A stretch of DNA of 64,000 nt, from contig NZ_JANARS010000001.1 in the NCBI RefSeq assembly GCF_024199985.1, forward strand, positions 496,001 through 560,000. The letters run 5' to 3'. This DNA is from Nocardioides pinisoli (GTDB taxonomy: Bacteria; Actinomycetota; Actinomycetes; Propionibacteriales; Nocardioidaceae). The notes under the pieces were generated by a model. That model saw only the letters and a program-made list of their open reading frames with translations. It was not told where the DNA came from and did not search any database. This document shows positions 7,816 to 16,767 of the stretch, piece by piece. The translations under genes and the position numbers were made by a program. The number at the start of each line of letters is the position of its first letter. Position 1 is the first letter of the stretch.

Positions 7816-8700
7816 ATGTCCCTGCTCGCGCGCGCCCTCGGCACGGTCGTGTCGGCGCTCCTCCTCGTCGTCGTCGCCGACGCCCCCGCCGGGTTCGGCG
7901 GCGGCCCGGGAGTGATCGCCGCGCTCGACCCGACCCCGGAGCCCACGCCGGAGCCCACGCCTGCCGCGCCCGAGCCGACCCCGGCCCCCGAGCCCACGCC
8001 GGTCTCGGGGTGGGAGACCGTGTTCTACGACGGGTTCGACGGTCCCGCGGGGGTGTGGCCGGACCAGTGGCACAACATGCTGTGGACCAACGCGGCCGCG
8101 CAGAACGGACTGGGCCAGCTCGAGGTCGGGCACCTCTCCCAGATCCGCACCAACCAGGGCTGGACGCTCCCGGTCGGCACCCGGGTGCGGGTGAGCGCCA
8201 GCCTCCTGATGCCGGACACCGGCAGCAACTACGCGGCCCTCTGGGTGCAGCACCCCAACGGCGTCGACCCGCGCGAGATCGACGTGATCGAGAGCTACGG
8301 CCCGCTCAAGCCGGCGGGGGCCCAGTTCGCCTCCCACATCTGCTACGACGACACCCCCGAGACCGCCGTCAACGCCTGCGCCGCCACGGGGAGGGCGCCG
8401 GTCATGACGCCGGTGACCCAGCTGTTCCCGGCCGGGGCGGAGCCGTGGAGCAGGTTCTGGAGCTACTCCGCCGAGTTCACCGTCGGTGGTGACACGGTGC
8501 TGTTCTCCGCCAGCGATCCTGCGGGCAACCGTCCCTACGAGATCGCGTCCGCGCCCGACGCCCGCCGCGTGCCCGGCAACGCCGCCCCCATCCAGGTCCG
8601 CCTGTCCAACAAGGACGTCAAGCCCGAGCACGCCGTCCCCGGCGGCACCCGGCACAGCATGCTGGTGGACTGGGTGACGGTCGAGGTGGACTACCCCTAG
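7816..8700 (+). CDS. Secreted GH16-type (laminarinase fold) protein with PT-rich linker
   Basis: A 294-residue exported protein. After an N-terminal signal segment (SLLARALGTVVSALLLVVV) comes a Pro-Thr-Glu repeat linker of PTPEP units (about residues 38-65), then a concanavalin-like glycoside hydrolase 16 domain. The GH16 active-site signature E-I-D-x-x-E is present as REIDVIESYG, so catalytic residues appear intact; VFYDGFDG marks the domain start and SMLVDWVTVEV its last strand. It probably cleaves or remodels a beta-glucan-like or galactan-like polymer, substrate unknown. ATG 7816 has the ribosome-binding site TGGAGGG; a longer in-frame start at 7756 lacks one. TAGGAT at 7767-7772 may be its -10. 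It ends 4 nt into the convergent transporter gene. Confidence 0.82.
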   Translation: MSLLARALGTVVSALLLVVVADAPAGFGGGPGVIAALDPTPEPTPEPTPAAPEPTPAPEPTPVSGWETVFYDGFDGPAGVWPDQWHNMLWTNAAAQNGLGQLEVGHLSQIRTNQGWTLPVGTRVRVSASLLMPDTGSNYAALWVQHPNGVDPREIDVIESYGPLKPAGAQFASHICYDDTPETAVNACAATGRAPVMTPVTQLFPAGAEPWSRFWSYSAEFTVGGDTVLFSASDPAGNRPYEIASAPDARRVPGNAAPIQVRLSNKDVKPEHAVPGGTRHSMLVDWVTVEVDYP

Positions 8701-9656
8701 GCGCTGTCGAGCACCGGCCCGGCAGCGGTGCTGGGCCTGCCCAGCCCTGCGACCGCGCCGAGCACCAGCACGATGCCGACGGCCGCGGCCGGACCGAGCG
8801 ACTCGGACAGCACGACGGCCGCGACGACGGCTGCGGTGACGGGCTCCACCAGGCTCGCCGTGACAGCAGTGCTCGGCGCGACGACCCGCAGCCCCGAGTA
8901 GAGCAGGACGTAGGCCAGCGCCATCGTGAGCACCCCGAGGTAGGCCAGCCAGGCCAGCGCGGCCGGGTCGGTGGTGACGAGCGGGCCGTCGACCAGTGCC
9001 AGGCACGGCAGCAGCACCGCCGCACCCACCAGGGTCATGCCGGCCGTGAGCACGAGCGGCGGCGCCTGCTGGCTGACCGACCCACCGGCGGCCGTCGTCA
9101 GCGCGTACGTCGTACCGGACGCGAGGGCGAGCAGCACTCCGGCGACCGGCGCCGGCCCGGTCGACGACTCGTGCCCGGCGACGCTGACGAGCAGCAGGCC
9201 GGCCAGTGCCGCCGCGAGGACGGCCAGCCGGCCGCGTGACGGGGCGCGGCGATGGCGTACGGACTCCGCGACGGTCAGCAGCACGGGCGCGAGGCCCAGG
9301 CTCACCACGGTCGACACGGCCACGCCGACCTGGGTCACCGAGACGAAGTAGAAGCCCTGGTAGGCGGCGGTGCCCACCCCGACGACCAGCAGCTGGCGCG
9401 GGCGGGTGCGGGCGAGGTCGACGAGCTCACCGCCCCGACGCAGCGCAAGGAGCGCGAGCAGGAGGACGCCGGCCGCGATGGCCATCCGCCACGCGCTGAT
9501 CGTCACGGGAGAGAGGGGGTCGTGCTCGCGGATGAGCTGGACCGCGAGGCCGCCGGTGCCCCACAGGACGCTGGCGGCGGCGACCTCGGCGAGGCCGCGC
9601 AGGTGGGACTGCGGGTGGACGTGAACGTGGGGGTGGAGGTGGGACGAGGTGGGCAT
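8697..9656 (-). CDS. EamA/DMT-family transporter
   Basis: A 319-residue protein with ten predicted membrane helices arranged as two EamA repeats; the first begins at VAAASVLWGTGGLAVQLI and the second at LLALASGTTYALTTAA. Such drug/metabolite transporters export amino acids or other small metabolites, but the substrate cannot be read from sequence. The first 18 residues are His-rich (HLHPHVHVHPQSH), which is unusual for this family and might bind metal, or the true start may lie further in. Its stop overlaps that of the convergent GH16-type gene by 4 nt. No partner gene is apparent. Confidence 0.87.
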   Translation of the reverse strand: MPTSSHLHPHVHVHPQSHLRGLAEVAAASVLWGTGGLAVQLIREHDPLSPVTISAWRMAIAAGVLLLALLALRRGGELVDLARTRPRQLLVVGVGTAAYQGFYFVSVTQVGVAVSTVVSLGLAPVLLTVAESVRHRRAPSRGRLAVLAAALAGLLLVSVAGHESSTGPAPVAGVLLALASGTTYALTTAAGGSVSQQAPPLVLTAGMTLVGAAVLLPCLALVDGPLVTTDPAALAWLAYLGVLTMALAYVLLYSGLRVVAPSTAVTASLVEPVTAAVVAAVVLSESLGPAAAVGIVLVLGAVAGLGRPSTAAGPVLDSA

Positions 9657-9974
9657 GCTGACGACGCTCCGGTGCGAGTCGGGACAGGGCTCGGAGGGAG
9701 CGGCGGACCGCTCCGGCTCAGGCGGCCGGAGGCGGGAGCAGGCGGGGCTGCGGCGTCATGGGACGAGTCTGCCAGTGTCGGGCGCCTGCGACATCCGGGT
9801 TTCGCGCCGCGTCTGGTCGGGGCGTATCGATCTGGACGTCAGCATCCGGTGGCCGAGCCCACACCGGCCGGGCCAGGTTCATCGCCCAGCCTGGCCGAAC
9901 ATCGGCGGAAGTGCCTGCCCGGGGCTTCGGCGTTACCATCAGGGGAATTTGTGTCCGCAAAGCCGGGGGAAGTG
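9657..9974. other. Non-coding leader of the polysaccharide locus (318 bp)
   Basis: No credible gene is seen here. The segment separates the divergent EamA gene from the first polysaccharide gene and is noticeably less GC-rich toward its right end. A TACCAT hexamer at 9934-9939 could be a -10 element for the 9975 gene, and GGGGAAG at 9966-9972 is its ribosome-binding site. A short inverted repeat around GGAGCGG/CCGCTCC lies near 9700-9716. No riboswitch or known leader motif was recognised. Confidence 0.4.
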
Positions 9975-11750
9975 ATGAACAACGCGATCATGCGGCGAGC
10001 CGCCCTCGCCACCTGGGACGTCTTGGGGTGGACCTTGGCTACCGCCCTGGTGATCGGTGTGCGCCACGACTTCAGCATTAACGAGGTCGAGTGGCAGTCG
10101 GTCATCCGCTACTGGCTCCTGGCCTGCGTGCTCATGCTGGGCCTGGGCTACGCCACCAAGTTCTACCGCGGCCGGTTCCTGGTCGGCTCATTCGATGAAG
10201 CGCTTGGACTCGCCGTGCACGTCGGCCTGGTCGGGATGGCTGGCATTGGGATGAGCCTGTTCGTCAATGAGTCCGTACCGCGCAGCATCCCCGTTCTCGC
10301 GCCGCCGGTCGCCCTCCTGTTGTGCGCTGCGGGACGTTGGTTCTACCGTGCCATCCGAGACAAGTCCGACGACCTTGTCGCTCCGGCAGATGTGCACAAT
10401 GCGCTCGTCTATGGGGCCGGCGAGGCCGGCCGGCAGGTCCTGCAGCTGCTCCGCAACGAGCGCGAGCTCAAGCTGCGCGTGGTGGGGTTCGTCGACGACA
10501 ACCCCGGCAAGCGCCACCTGCGCATCCTCGGAGTTCCAGTCCTGGGTGACGGTAGTCGGCTGGAAGAGCTCGCCGTCGCCCACGAGGTTGACACCGTGGT
10601 GTTGGCTGTGCCGCAAGCGGCGGGTCAGTTCATCGGCCAGTTGCAGGAACGGGTCCATGAAGCCGGCCTCGAGCTCCTCTTGCTGCCTCGTGTGTCCGAG
10701 CTCATGGGCGGGCGCGTCCAGTCCAACGACCTGCGACGCATCGAGATCGAGGACGTCCTGGGGCGGCACCAGGTCTCAACGAACCTTTCCGACATCGCGG
10801 GCTACTTGTCGGGTAAGCGGGTGTTGATCACCGGTGCCGGAGGATCAATTGGTTCGGAGCTTGCCCGCCAGGTGCACAAGTTCGGACCGGCCACGATGGT
10901 GATGCTGGACCGCGACGAATCCGGCCTACATGCTGCACAGCTGGGGATCTTCGGGCACGGCTTGCTTGACAAGTCCGACACCGTACTCGTCGACATTCGA
11001 GATCTCGAGGCGCTTCGCAAGGTGTTTGCGGAGCACCGTCCCGAGATCGTCTTCCATGCAGCGGCCCTCAAGCACCTACCCATGCTGGAGCGCTTCCCTG
11101 ACGAGGGATGGAAGACCAACGTCCTCGGCACGCTCAACCTGCTTCGTCTTTCCGCAGAGTTCGACGTCGAGCAGTTCGTGAACATCTCCACCGACAAGGC
11201 AGCGGATGCCTCCAGCATCCTCGGCCTCACCAAGCGACTGGCCGAGCAACTGACCGCGTGGCAGGCCGAGCAGACCGGTCGGCCATACATCAGCGTGCGG
11301 TTCGGAAACGTCCTTGGCTCCCGTGGTTCGATGCTCCACACGTTCAACGCCCAGATAGCCGCTGGCGGGCCGATCACCATCACCCATCCCGACGTCTCCC
11401 GATACTTCATGACGATCCCGGAAGCGTGCGAGCTCGTCGTGCAGGCAGGCGCCATCGGCCACTCTGGCGAGGTGATGGTCCTCGAGATGGGCGAACCCGT
11501 GCGGATCCTCGACGTAGCGAAGCGGATGATCCAGCTTTCAGGTGCGAGGGGGGTCGACATCGTGTTCACGGGGCTGCGTCAGGGCGAGAAGCTTCACGAG
11601 AAGCTGTTCGGCGACGAGGAGCATTCACGCGCTACGCGTCACCCGATGATTCGGGCAGTGGAGGTGGCGGCGCTGGACCCGGTGGAGCTCGACGGACCGA
11701 CCGATGCGATGCCGTCGGCATGGGATCACAGGACGCCGGGCGGTCGCTGA
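9975..11750 (+). CDS. CapD/PglF/WbpM-type nucleotide-sugar 4,6-dehydratase, membrane-bound
   Basis: A 591-residue protein with four N-terminal membrane helices (residues about 10-120), a Rossmann-like CoA-binding domain (GAGEAGRQVLQLL near 149) and a C-terminal SDR dehydratase domain (ITGAGGSIGSELARQ near 285; HAAALKHLPMLE; STDKAADASSILGLTKR). This is the architecture of membrane UDP-GlcNAc 4,6-dehydratases that start QuiNAc, bacillosamine or FucNAc synthesis. With the sugar aminotransferase at 24254-25411 it could yield a 4-amino-4,6-dideoxy sugar (inference). ATG 9975 follows a GGGGAAG ribosome-binding site. More A/T-ending codons than in flanking housekeeping genes suggest lateral acquisition of the locus. 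Confidence 0.9.
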   Translation: MNNAIMRRAALATWDVLGWTLATALVIGVRHDFSINEVEWQSVIRYWLLACVLMLGLGYATKFYRGRFLVGSFDEALGLAVHVGLVGMAGIGMSLFVNESVPRSIPVLAPPVALLLCAAGRWFYRAIRDKSDDLVAPADVHNALVYGAGEAGRQVLQLLRNERELKLRVVGFVDDNPGKRHLRILGVPVLGDGSRLEELAVAHEVDTVVLAVPQAAGQFIGQLQERVHEAGLELLLLPRVSELMGGRVQSNDLRRIEIEDVLGRHQVSTNLSDIAGYLSGKRVLITGAGGSIGSELARQVHKFGPATMVMLDRDESGLHAAQLGIFGHGLLDKSDTVLVDIRDLEALRKVFAEHRPEIVFHAAALKHLPMLERFPDEGWKTNVLGTLNLLRLSAEFDVEQFVNISTDKAADASSILGLTKRLAEQLTAWQAEQTGRPYISVRFGNVLGSRGSMLHTFNAQIAAGGPITITHPDVSRYFMTIPEACELVVQAGAIGHSGEVMVLEMGEPVRILDVAKRMIQLSGARGVDIVFTGLRQGEKLHEKLFGDEEHSRATRHPMIRAVEVAALDPVELDGPTDAMPSAWDHRTPGGR

Positions 11751-11766
11751 CCTGTGCGTTCTCTCG

Positions 11767-12891
11767 TTACTGAGCCGGCTTGAGCGGGTCCTGGCCCCAG
11801 ACGCGTACCCAGTCCACGTCCATGGCGCGACTGTCGCCCGAGAAGCGACGGTCATCTGGGCTGAGCAGCGCCAGCGCCATGAGCTGCGGTGGCGATGCCA
11901 CGCCCCTGGTCGCGGTGCGGACCGCCCGACCGTCGACACGGAACACATAGCGAGTCGGGGTCCAATCGACCGAATAGACGTGGAACTCATCGTCCGCGGT
12001 GGGGTCGGGTGTCACCGGCCGAACAGCTCGACGCACCGTCCCCGACTCGGTTTCGAGCCATTGCACGGACGTTCGAGCCCTCGACCGTCCGCGCCCTTTC
12101 GTCGAGGCGATCATCACGCCCTCCTCCGTCGGGGCGAGAGTCCACGGGCGCGACGCGCCGGCCGGTTGGAGCCAGAAGCCTCCGGTGACGTCGTCCTGTG
12201 CCGCAAACCGGATGCGTGCGGCGATCGTGCCGAAGCCCAGAGGCGAGTCGTAGACGACATGCCCGTTGGCCCGACCTGGCTGAGGCAAGTCGCACGACAC
12301 CGTCGGGTCGGTCTTGACCTCGAGCCGGAGCACACCGTCGGTCACGAAGGCGGCCTCGTCATCGCCGCGTGAGCAGGAGTAGCCCTCGCGAGGTTGGCCG
12401 ACTCCGGTCCAAGGAGCGCGCAACGAAGCATCGAACTCGTCCGTGAACAGGATCGGCGCACCGTCGCGCCCGGGGTACAGGTGCGCGGCTCGCGTCGTGC
12501 CGTCAACCACGGCCACCACGCGCGCCCACACGTCGCCCGGGGCGACGAACGAAGCGTCGCCCCTGTCGTCGGTGTTCGTCGTCCTTCCGGCGCGCCAGCC
12601 ACCGTCGGCCCAAGTCTGGAGCTCGACCTCCACGCCGGCGCCGGCGCCGTCGAAGTGGGCTGTGACCCGGTAGTCGGCCCGGTCCGCGGGTTCCGTGTCC
12701 TCACCGGGGGCGATCAGCTGGGGGCTCACGCTGAGCGCGACGCCTGCGCCGTCGACGTAGTCGTGCTCGGGCGGTGCGGCACTGTCGGATGCGCACGCCC
12801 CCACCGAAGCGACCAGCAGGCCCACGAGCAGCCCCCTCAACACAAGGCGTGGCTGGCGAATCCGGCCCCGGCGGGAAGGGAGCGGCAACAT
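11767..12891 (-). CDS. GH16-like lipoprotein with degenerate active-site motif
   Basis: A 374-residue lipoprotein: basic start, hydrophobic helix and lipobox SVGAC (Cys near residue 33). Residues about 45-135 form an Ig-like or CBM-like region (ALSVSPQLIAPGEDTEPA, VVAVVDGTTRAAHLYPG), followed by a laminarinase-fold domain (LFTDEFDASLRAPW, SPLGFGTIAARIRFAAQDDV, YSVDWTPTRYVFRVDG, AMDVDWVRVWG). The GH16 catalytic signature E-I-D-x-x-E is replaced by TEEGVMIAS, so the usual nucleophile/acid-base spacing is lost. It may bind rather than cleave the polymer. It reads against its neighbours inside the polysaccharide locus. TTA-type stop (TAA) at 11767. Confidence 0.75.
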   Translation of the reverse strand: MLPLPSRRGRIRQPRLVLRGLLVGLLVASVGACASDSAAPPEHDYVDGAGVALSVSPQLIAPGEDTEPADRADYRVTAHFDGAGAGVEVELQTWADGGWRAGRTTNTDDRGDASFVAPGDVWARVVAVVDGTTRAAHLYPGRDGAPILFTDEFDASLRAPWTGVGQPREGYSCSRGDDEAAFVTDGVLRLEVKTDPTVSCDLPQPGRANGHVVYDSPLGFGTIAARIRFAAQDDVTGGFWLQPAGASRPWTLAPTEEGVMIASTKGRGRSRARTSVQWLETESGTVRRAVRPVTPDPTADDEFHVYSVDWTPTRYVFRVDGRAVRTATRGVASPPQLMALALLSPDDRRFSGDSRAMDVDWVRVWGQDPLKPAQ

Positions 12892-13000
12892 CTACCTAGT
12901 CTTTCGTATGGCGGGCGCGGGCCGACAGGGGAGCCGCTGATGTGTGTCCTGAGCCAGTGAATGATTAGCATGACGGGCCAAGGCGACAGGGGGTAGTTCT

Positions 13001-13606
13001 GTGTCCATCAAGGTGGTTCCGTCGGCAGACGTCGACGCGACGGCCGAGATCGGGGACGGTTCTTCGATCTGGCACCTGGCCCAGGTGCGCGAACGAGCCC
13101 GGCTCGGCAAGGGCTGTGTCATCGGCCGAGGTGCCTACGTCGGTCCGGACGTGGAGCTCGGCGAGCACTGCAAGGTGCAGAACTACGCGCTGGTCTACGA
13201 GCCGGCACGGCTCGCCGACGGCGTGTTCATCGGTCCAGGGGTGGTCCTGACCAATGACACCTACCCCCGTGCGATCAACGCGGACCTCACGCTTAAGAGT
13301 GCGTCGGACTGGGAGCCCGTGGGCGTCGTGATCGAGCTGGGCGCAGCCGTCGGTGCGCGCTCGGTCTGCGTGGCCCCGGTGACCATCGGGGCCTGGGCCA
13401 TGGTCGCTGCGGGGAGCGTGGTGACCGACGACGTACGTCCGCACGCGCTGGTGGCGGGCGTCCCTGCGCGTCAGATCGGCTGGGTCGGCAAGGACGGTCG
13501 CCGACTTGAGAGCGACGGCGACCGGCGATGGGTCAGCCCCACCGGCGAGACGTACGACGAGGTCGACGGTCACCTGCGGTGGGCCGAGGAGGCTTCGCCA
13601 GAGTGA
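13001..13606 (+). CDS. wbpD: WbpD-type UDP-amino-sugar N-acetyltransferase
   Basis: A 201-residue left-handed beta-helix acyltransferase with hexapeptide repeats from about residue 10 to 140 (EIGDGSSIWHLAQV, IGRGAYVGPDVELG, GVFIGPGVVLTND, GAWAMVAAGSVVTDDV, LVAGVPARQIGWVG). In WbpD/WlbB this enzyme acetylates the 3-amino group of UDP-GlcNAc3NA. It heads eight tightly spaced genes. GTG 13001 has an AGGGGG ribosome-binding site at 12988-12993, and TAGCAT at 12966-12971 is a candidate -10. The assignment to this pathway rests on the four following genes, which supply all its other steps; alone it could be another sugar acetyltransferase. Confidence 0.82.
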   Translation: MSIKVVPSADVDATAEIGDGSSIWHLAQVRERARLGKGCVIGRGAYVGPDVELGEHCKVQNYALVYEPARLADGVFIGPGVVLTNDTYPRAINADLTLKSASDWEPVGVVIELGAAVGARSVCVAPVTIGAWAMVAAGSVVTDDVRPHALVAGVPARQIGWVGKDGRRLESDGDRRWVSPTGETYDEVDGHLRWAEEASPE

Positions 13607-14667
13607 GAATCGTGAGCGTCGTCGGGGCCAGACCGCAGTTTGTGAAGCTGGCACCCGTCGCGGCGGCAGCCGTCCGTGCCGGTGTCGAGCACCGCGTCAT
13701 CCACACCGGTCAGCACTATGACCAGAACATGTCGCAGGCCTTCTTCGACGAGCTTGACATCGCCGCGCCCGACGTCAACCTGGAAGTCGGCTCCGCGAGC
13801 CACGGAGTCCAGACCGGACGCATGCTGGCCGAGATTGAGCCTGTCCTTTTGGACGTCGAACCCGACTGGGTGCTGGTCTACGGCGATACGAACTCCACCC
13901 TTGCGGCGGCTGTGGCAGCAACCAAGGTGCATCTCCGCGTTGCCCACCTCGAGGCGGGTCTCCGCTCGTTCAACAGGCGGATGCCCGAGGAGCACAACCG
14001 CGTGCTCACTGATCACGCCGCCGATCTTTGTCTGGCGCCGAGCGAGATCGCCATGGGGCATCTCGCGGCGGAGGGTCTAGCCGAGCGCGCGGTGCTTGTT
14101 GGGGACGTGATGGCCGACGTGCTGCGCCAGACGGCCGAGCGGGTCGCCGGTGACCCGGTGGACTCGCCGGTGGAGGCGAGCTCGCCCTACGTGGTCGCGA
14201 CCGTGCACCGACCGGACAACACCGACGACCCCGAGCGGTTGGCCGCGATCCTAGGTGGACTCGCGGCGCTCGACAGGCGGGTGTTCCTCGCCGCCCACCC
14301 GCGTCTGGTCGCCAAGGCTGCGGCTCACGGACTGTCGCTGGACGAGGGCAGCATCACCCCGGTGCCGCCGCTGTCCTACCCACAGCTCGTGCAAGCGGTC
14401 CGTGGGGCGAGCGCCGTTGTCACCGACTCCGGCGGCCTGCAGAAGGAAGCGTTCCTCCTCGGCGTGCCCACCAGCACGCTGCGCGCCGAGACCGAATGGG
14501 TAGAGACGTTGGCCGGCGGCTGGAACGAGCTCGTCACCGACTTCGACGCGATCGGAGCGAGCGTGAACAGGCTTCCGCCAGAGGAGCCGCGGGGCCATCC
14601 CTACGGCGACGGCCATGCGGCAGACGCCACCTTGGAAGTGTTGATCGAACGTGCAAAGGAACTCTGA
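13603..14667 (+). CDS. wbpI: UDP-GlcNAc 2-epimerase family (WecB/WbpI type)
   Basis: A 354-residue non-hydrolysing UDP-sugar 2-epimerase. Family markers are VGARPQFVKLAP at the start, HTGQHYDQNMSQAFF, YGDTNSTLAAAVAA, HLEAGLRSFNRRMPEEHNR and DSGGLQKEAFLLGVP. In the present context it would be the WbpI step, converting UDP-GlcNAc3NAcA to UDP-ManNAc3NAcA; WecB (UDP-GlcNAc to UDP-ManNAc) is the alternative. The GTG at 13603 overlaps the preceding stop by 4 nt (GTGA) and gives the canonical N-terminus MRIVSVVGARPQF. The next gene follows after 1 nt. Confidence 0.88.
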   Translation: MRIVSVVGARPQFVKLAPVAAAAVRAGVEHRVIHTGQHYDQNMSQAFFDELDIAAPDVNLEVGSASHGVQTGRMLAEIEPVLLDVEPDWVLVYGDTNSTLAAAVAATKVHLRVAHLEAGLRSFNRRMPEEHNRVLTDHAADLCLAPSEIAMGHLAAEGLAERAVLVGDVMADVLRQTAERVAGDPVDSPVEASSPYVVATVHRPDNTDDPERLAAILGGLAALDRRVFLAAHPRLVAKAAAHGLSLDEGSITPVPPLSYPQLVQAVRGASAVVTDSGGLQKEAFLLGVPTSTLRAETEWVETLAGGWNELVTDFDAIGASVNRLPPEEPRGHPYGDGHAADATLEVLIERAKEL

Positions 14668-14668
14668 C

Positions 14669-15757
14669 GTGCCCGCATTCATACCTCCTGCCAAGCCCAT
14701 CATCGGAGCGGAGGAGCGTGCCGCGGTCGACCGCGTCCTGACGAGCGGCATGATCGCCCAGGGCCCTGAGGTCGCCGCGTTCGAGCGCGAGTTCGCCGAA
14801 CACTTCCGCCTCGACCGCGCCTGCGTGGCGGTGAACTCCGGCACGTCCGGGCTGCACCTCGGCCTGCTCGCCAGCGGAATCGGTCGCGGCGACGAGGTGA
14901 TCGTCCCCAGCTTCACCTTCGCCGCTACCGCCAACTCGGTCGCGCTCACGGGCGCCACACCGATCTTCGTCGACATCGAGGCCGACACCTTCTGCCTCGA
15001 CCCTGATCGGGTCGAGGACGCGATCACGGACCGTACGGCGGCCGTGATGCCTGTTCACCTCTACGGCCACCCCGCCGACATGACCGGCCTGCAAGCCGTC
15101 GCAGACAAGCACGGCATCAGGTTGTTCGAGGACGCGGCGCAGGCGCATGGGGCAGCAATTGACGGCAAGCCCGTGGGCAGCTTCGGCACTTTCGCGATGT
15201 TCTCCCTGTATCCCACGAAGAACATGACGTCGGGTGAGGGCGGAATGGTCTCCGCTGCCGATGCCGAGGTCGAGCGGCTGCTGCGGCTCTATCGCAACCA
15301 GGGCATGGAGCGGCAGTACGAGAACGAGGTGGTCGGTCTCAACAACCGAATGACCGACATCCATGCGGCCATCGGTCGGGTCCAGCTGACCAAGGTCGAC
15401 GCCTGGACCGAGCAGCGACGCAGGAACGCAGCGTTCCTCGACGCCAACCTCGACCACGTGGTCACCCCTCCAGTGCGCAAAGGGGTCCGTCACGTCTACC
15501 ACCAGTACACCGTTCGGGTGCCGGAAGACCGCGACGGTCTGGCAGCAGCGCTCCGCGACGAGTACGCCGTTGGTTCAGGCATGTTCTATCCGATTCCGAA
15601 CCACCGCCTCGCTCCGTTCCAAGCGCCGGTCGACCTGCCGGAGACAGAGCGTGCCGCTCGCGAGTGCCTCTCGCTGCCGGTTCATCCGAGCCTCTCCGAG
15701 GCCGACCTCGAACGGATCGTCGATGCCGTGAACACCCTCGCCAAGGCAGGTGCCTGA
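14669..15757 (+). CDS. wbpE: DegT/DnrJ/EryC1 PLP-dependent sugar aminotransferase (WbpE type)
   Basis: A 362-residue PLP aminotransferase. The PLP-binding Lys is in SLYPTKNMTSGEGG; other family signs are VNSGTSGLHLGLLA, VPSFTFAATANSVA and EDAAQAHGA. In the WbpABDEI route it transfers an amino group to C3 of UDP-3-keto-GlcNAcA. The GTG at 14669 is preferred to the GTG at 14651 because AAAGGA (14655-14660) then forms a ribosome-binding site and the protein starts as family members do (PAFIPPAKPIIGAEE). It sits 1 nt after the epimerase gene and 2 nt before the oxidoreductase gene. Confidence 0.87.
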   Translation: MPAFIPPAKPIIGAEERAAVDRVLTSGMIAQGPEVAAFEREFAEHFRLDRACVAVNSGTSGLHLGLLASGIGRGDEVIVPSFTFAATANSVALTGATPIFVDIEADTFCLDPDRVEDAITDRTAAVMPVHLYGHPADMTGLQAVADKHGIRLFEDAAQAHGAAIDGKPVGSFGTFAMFSLYPTKNMTSGEGGMVSAADAEVERLLRLYRNQGMERQYENEVVGLNNRMTDIHAAIGRVQLTKVDAWTEQRRRNAAFLDANLDHVVTPPVRKGVRHVYHQYTVRVPEDRDGLAAALRDEYAVGSGMFYPIPNHRLAPFQAPVDLPETERAARECLSLPVHPSLSEADLERIVDAVNTLAKAGA

Positions 15758-15759
15758 TC

Positions 15760-16767
15760 ATGACCGAGCGGAACCGGCTGCGTTTCGGTCTGGTGGGCAT
15801 GGGGATGATGGGTCGCAACCACGCTCGGGTGCTGGCTTCCCTCGATGGGGTCGAGCTCGTGGGTGTCGCAGATCCGGCAGGAGATCGTTTCGGCGTCGCA
15901 GGCGCCGCCACGGTCGTGGACTCGGTGGAGCAGCTGGTGGAGCTCGAGCTCGACGCGTGTGTGGTCGCGGCGCCGACTGGACACCACTTGATGACCGGGC
16001 TCACCCTCGCGGCCGCTGGCGTTCCGGCACTGATCGAGAAGCCCCTGGCGACTTCCGAGCTGGAATGTGTCCAACTCGTCGAAGCATTCGAGTCGACCGG
16101 TCTGGTCAATGCGGTCGGCCACATCGAGCGCAGCAACCCCGCACTCCGCGCCCTGCGTGAGCGCCTCGCTGCAGGCGAGCTCGGGGAGATCCACCAGGTG
16201 GCTACGCGTCGCCAGGGTCCGTTTCCGCACCGCATCGCTGACGTCGGGGTCGTCAAGGACCTCGCCACGCACGACATCGACCTCACCAGCTGGGTGCTGC
16301 AGTCCCCGTACGCGCGGGTCTCGGCGCAGACGGCTCACAAGAGCGGGCGGGACCACGAGGACCTGATCGCGATCACCGCGCTCTCCGAGAGCGGCATCGT
16401 CATCAACCACCTCGTCAACTGGCTCTCACCGCTGAAGGAGCGCGCCACGGTCGTCACTGGCGAGCGCGGAGCGTTCGTGGCCGACACCCTGCACGGGGAC
16501 TTGCACTTCCACGAGAACGGTCAGGTCGCGACCCAGTGGGACCAGGTGTCCTCCTTCAGGGGCGTCAGCGAGGGCAACAGCATCCGTTTCGCCATTCCCA
16601 AGCCCGAACCGCTGCGGGTCCAGCACGAGGCGTTCCGTGACGCCGTGCTCGGCAAGGACGCCGAGATCATCACCATGCGCGAGGGCATGGCGACCGTGCG
16701 CGTCGCGGACGCTTGCCTACTCTCGGCTCGCGAGGGTCGCACCATCGAGCTGAGGCACAGAGGATGA
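15760..16767 (+). CDS. wbpB: Gfo/Idh/MocA-family oxidoreductase (WbpB type)
   Basis: A 335-residue NAD(P)-dependent oxidoreductase. The Rossmann motif is VGMGMMGRNHARVLA (near residue 9), followed by AAPTGHHLMTGLTLAAAG and EKPLATS, the hallmark EKP of the family; the catalytic-region motif DLATHDIDL lies near residue 165. In the WbpB role it oxidises C3 of UDP-GlcNAcA, producing the 3-keto sugar used by the aminotransferase encoded just upstream. Start ATG 15760 directly follows the previous TGA. It overlaps the dehydrogenase gene by 4 nt (ATGA). Confidence 0.86.
   Translation: MTERNRLRFGLVGMGMMGRNHARVLASLDGVELVGVADPAGDRFGVAGAATVVDSVEQLVELELDACVVAAPTGHHLMTGLTLAAAGVPALIEKPLATSELECVQLVEAFESTGLVNAVGHIERSNPALRALRERLAAGELGEIHQVATRRQGPFPHRIADVGVVKDLATHDIDLTSWVLQSPYARVSAQTAHKSGRDHEDLIAITALSESGIVINHLVNWLSPLKERATVVTGERGAFVADTLHGDLHFHENGQVATQWDQVSSFRGVSEGNSIRFAIPKPEPLRVQHEAFRDAVLGKDAEIITMREGMATVRVADACLLSAREGRTIELRHRG

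Noticed and set aside
9252..9974. N-terminal extension of the CapD-type protein (240 extra codons upstream)
   Set aside because: The upstream text is antisense to the EamA gene and low in complexity; ATG 9975 has a ribosome-binding site and starts directly at the membrane domain.
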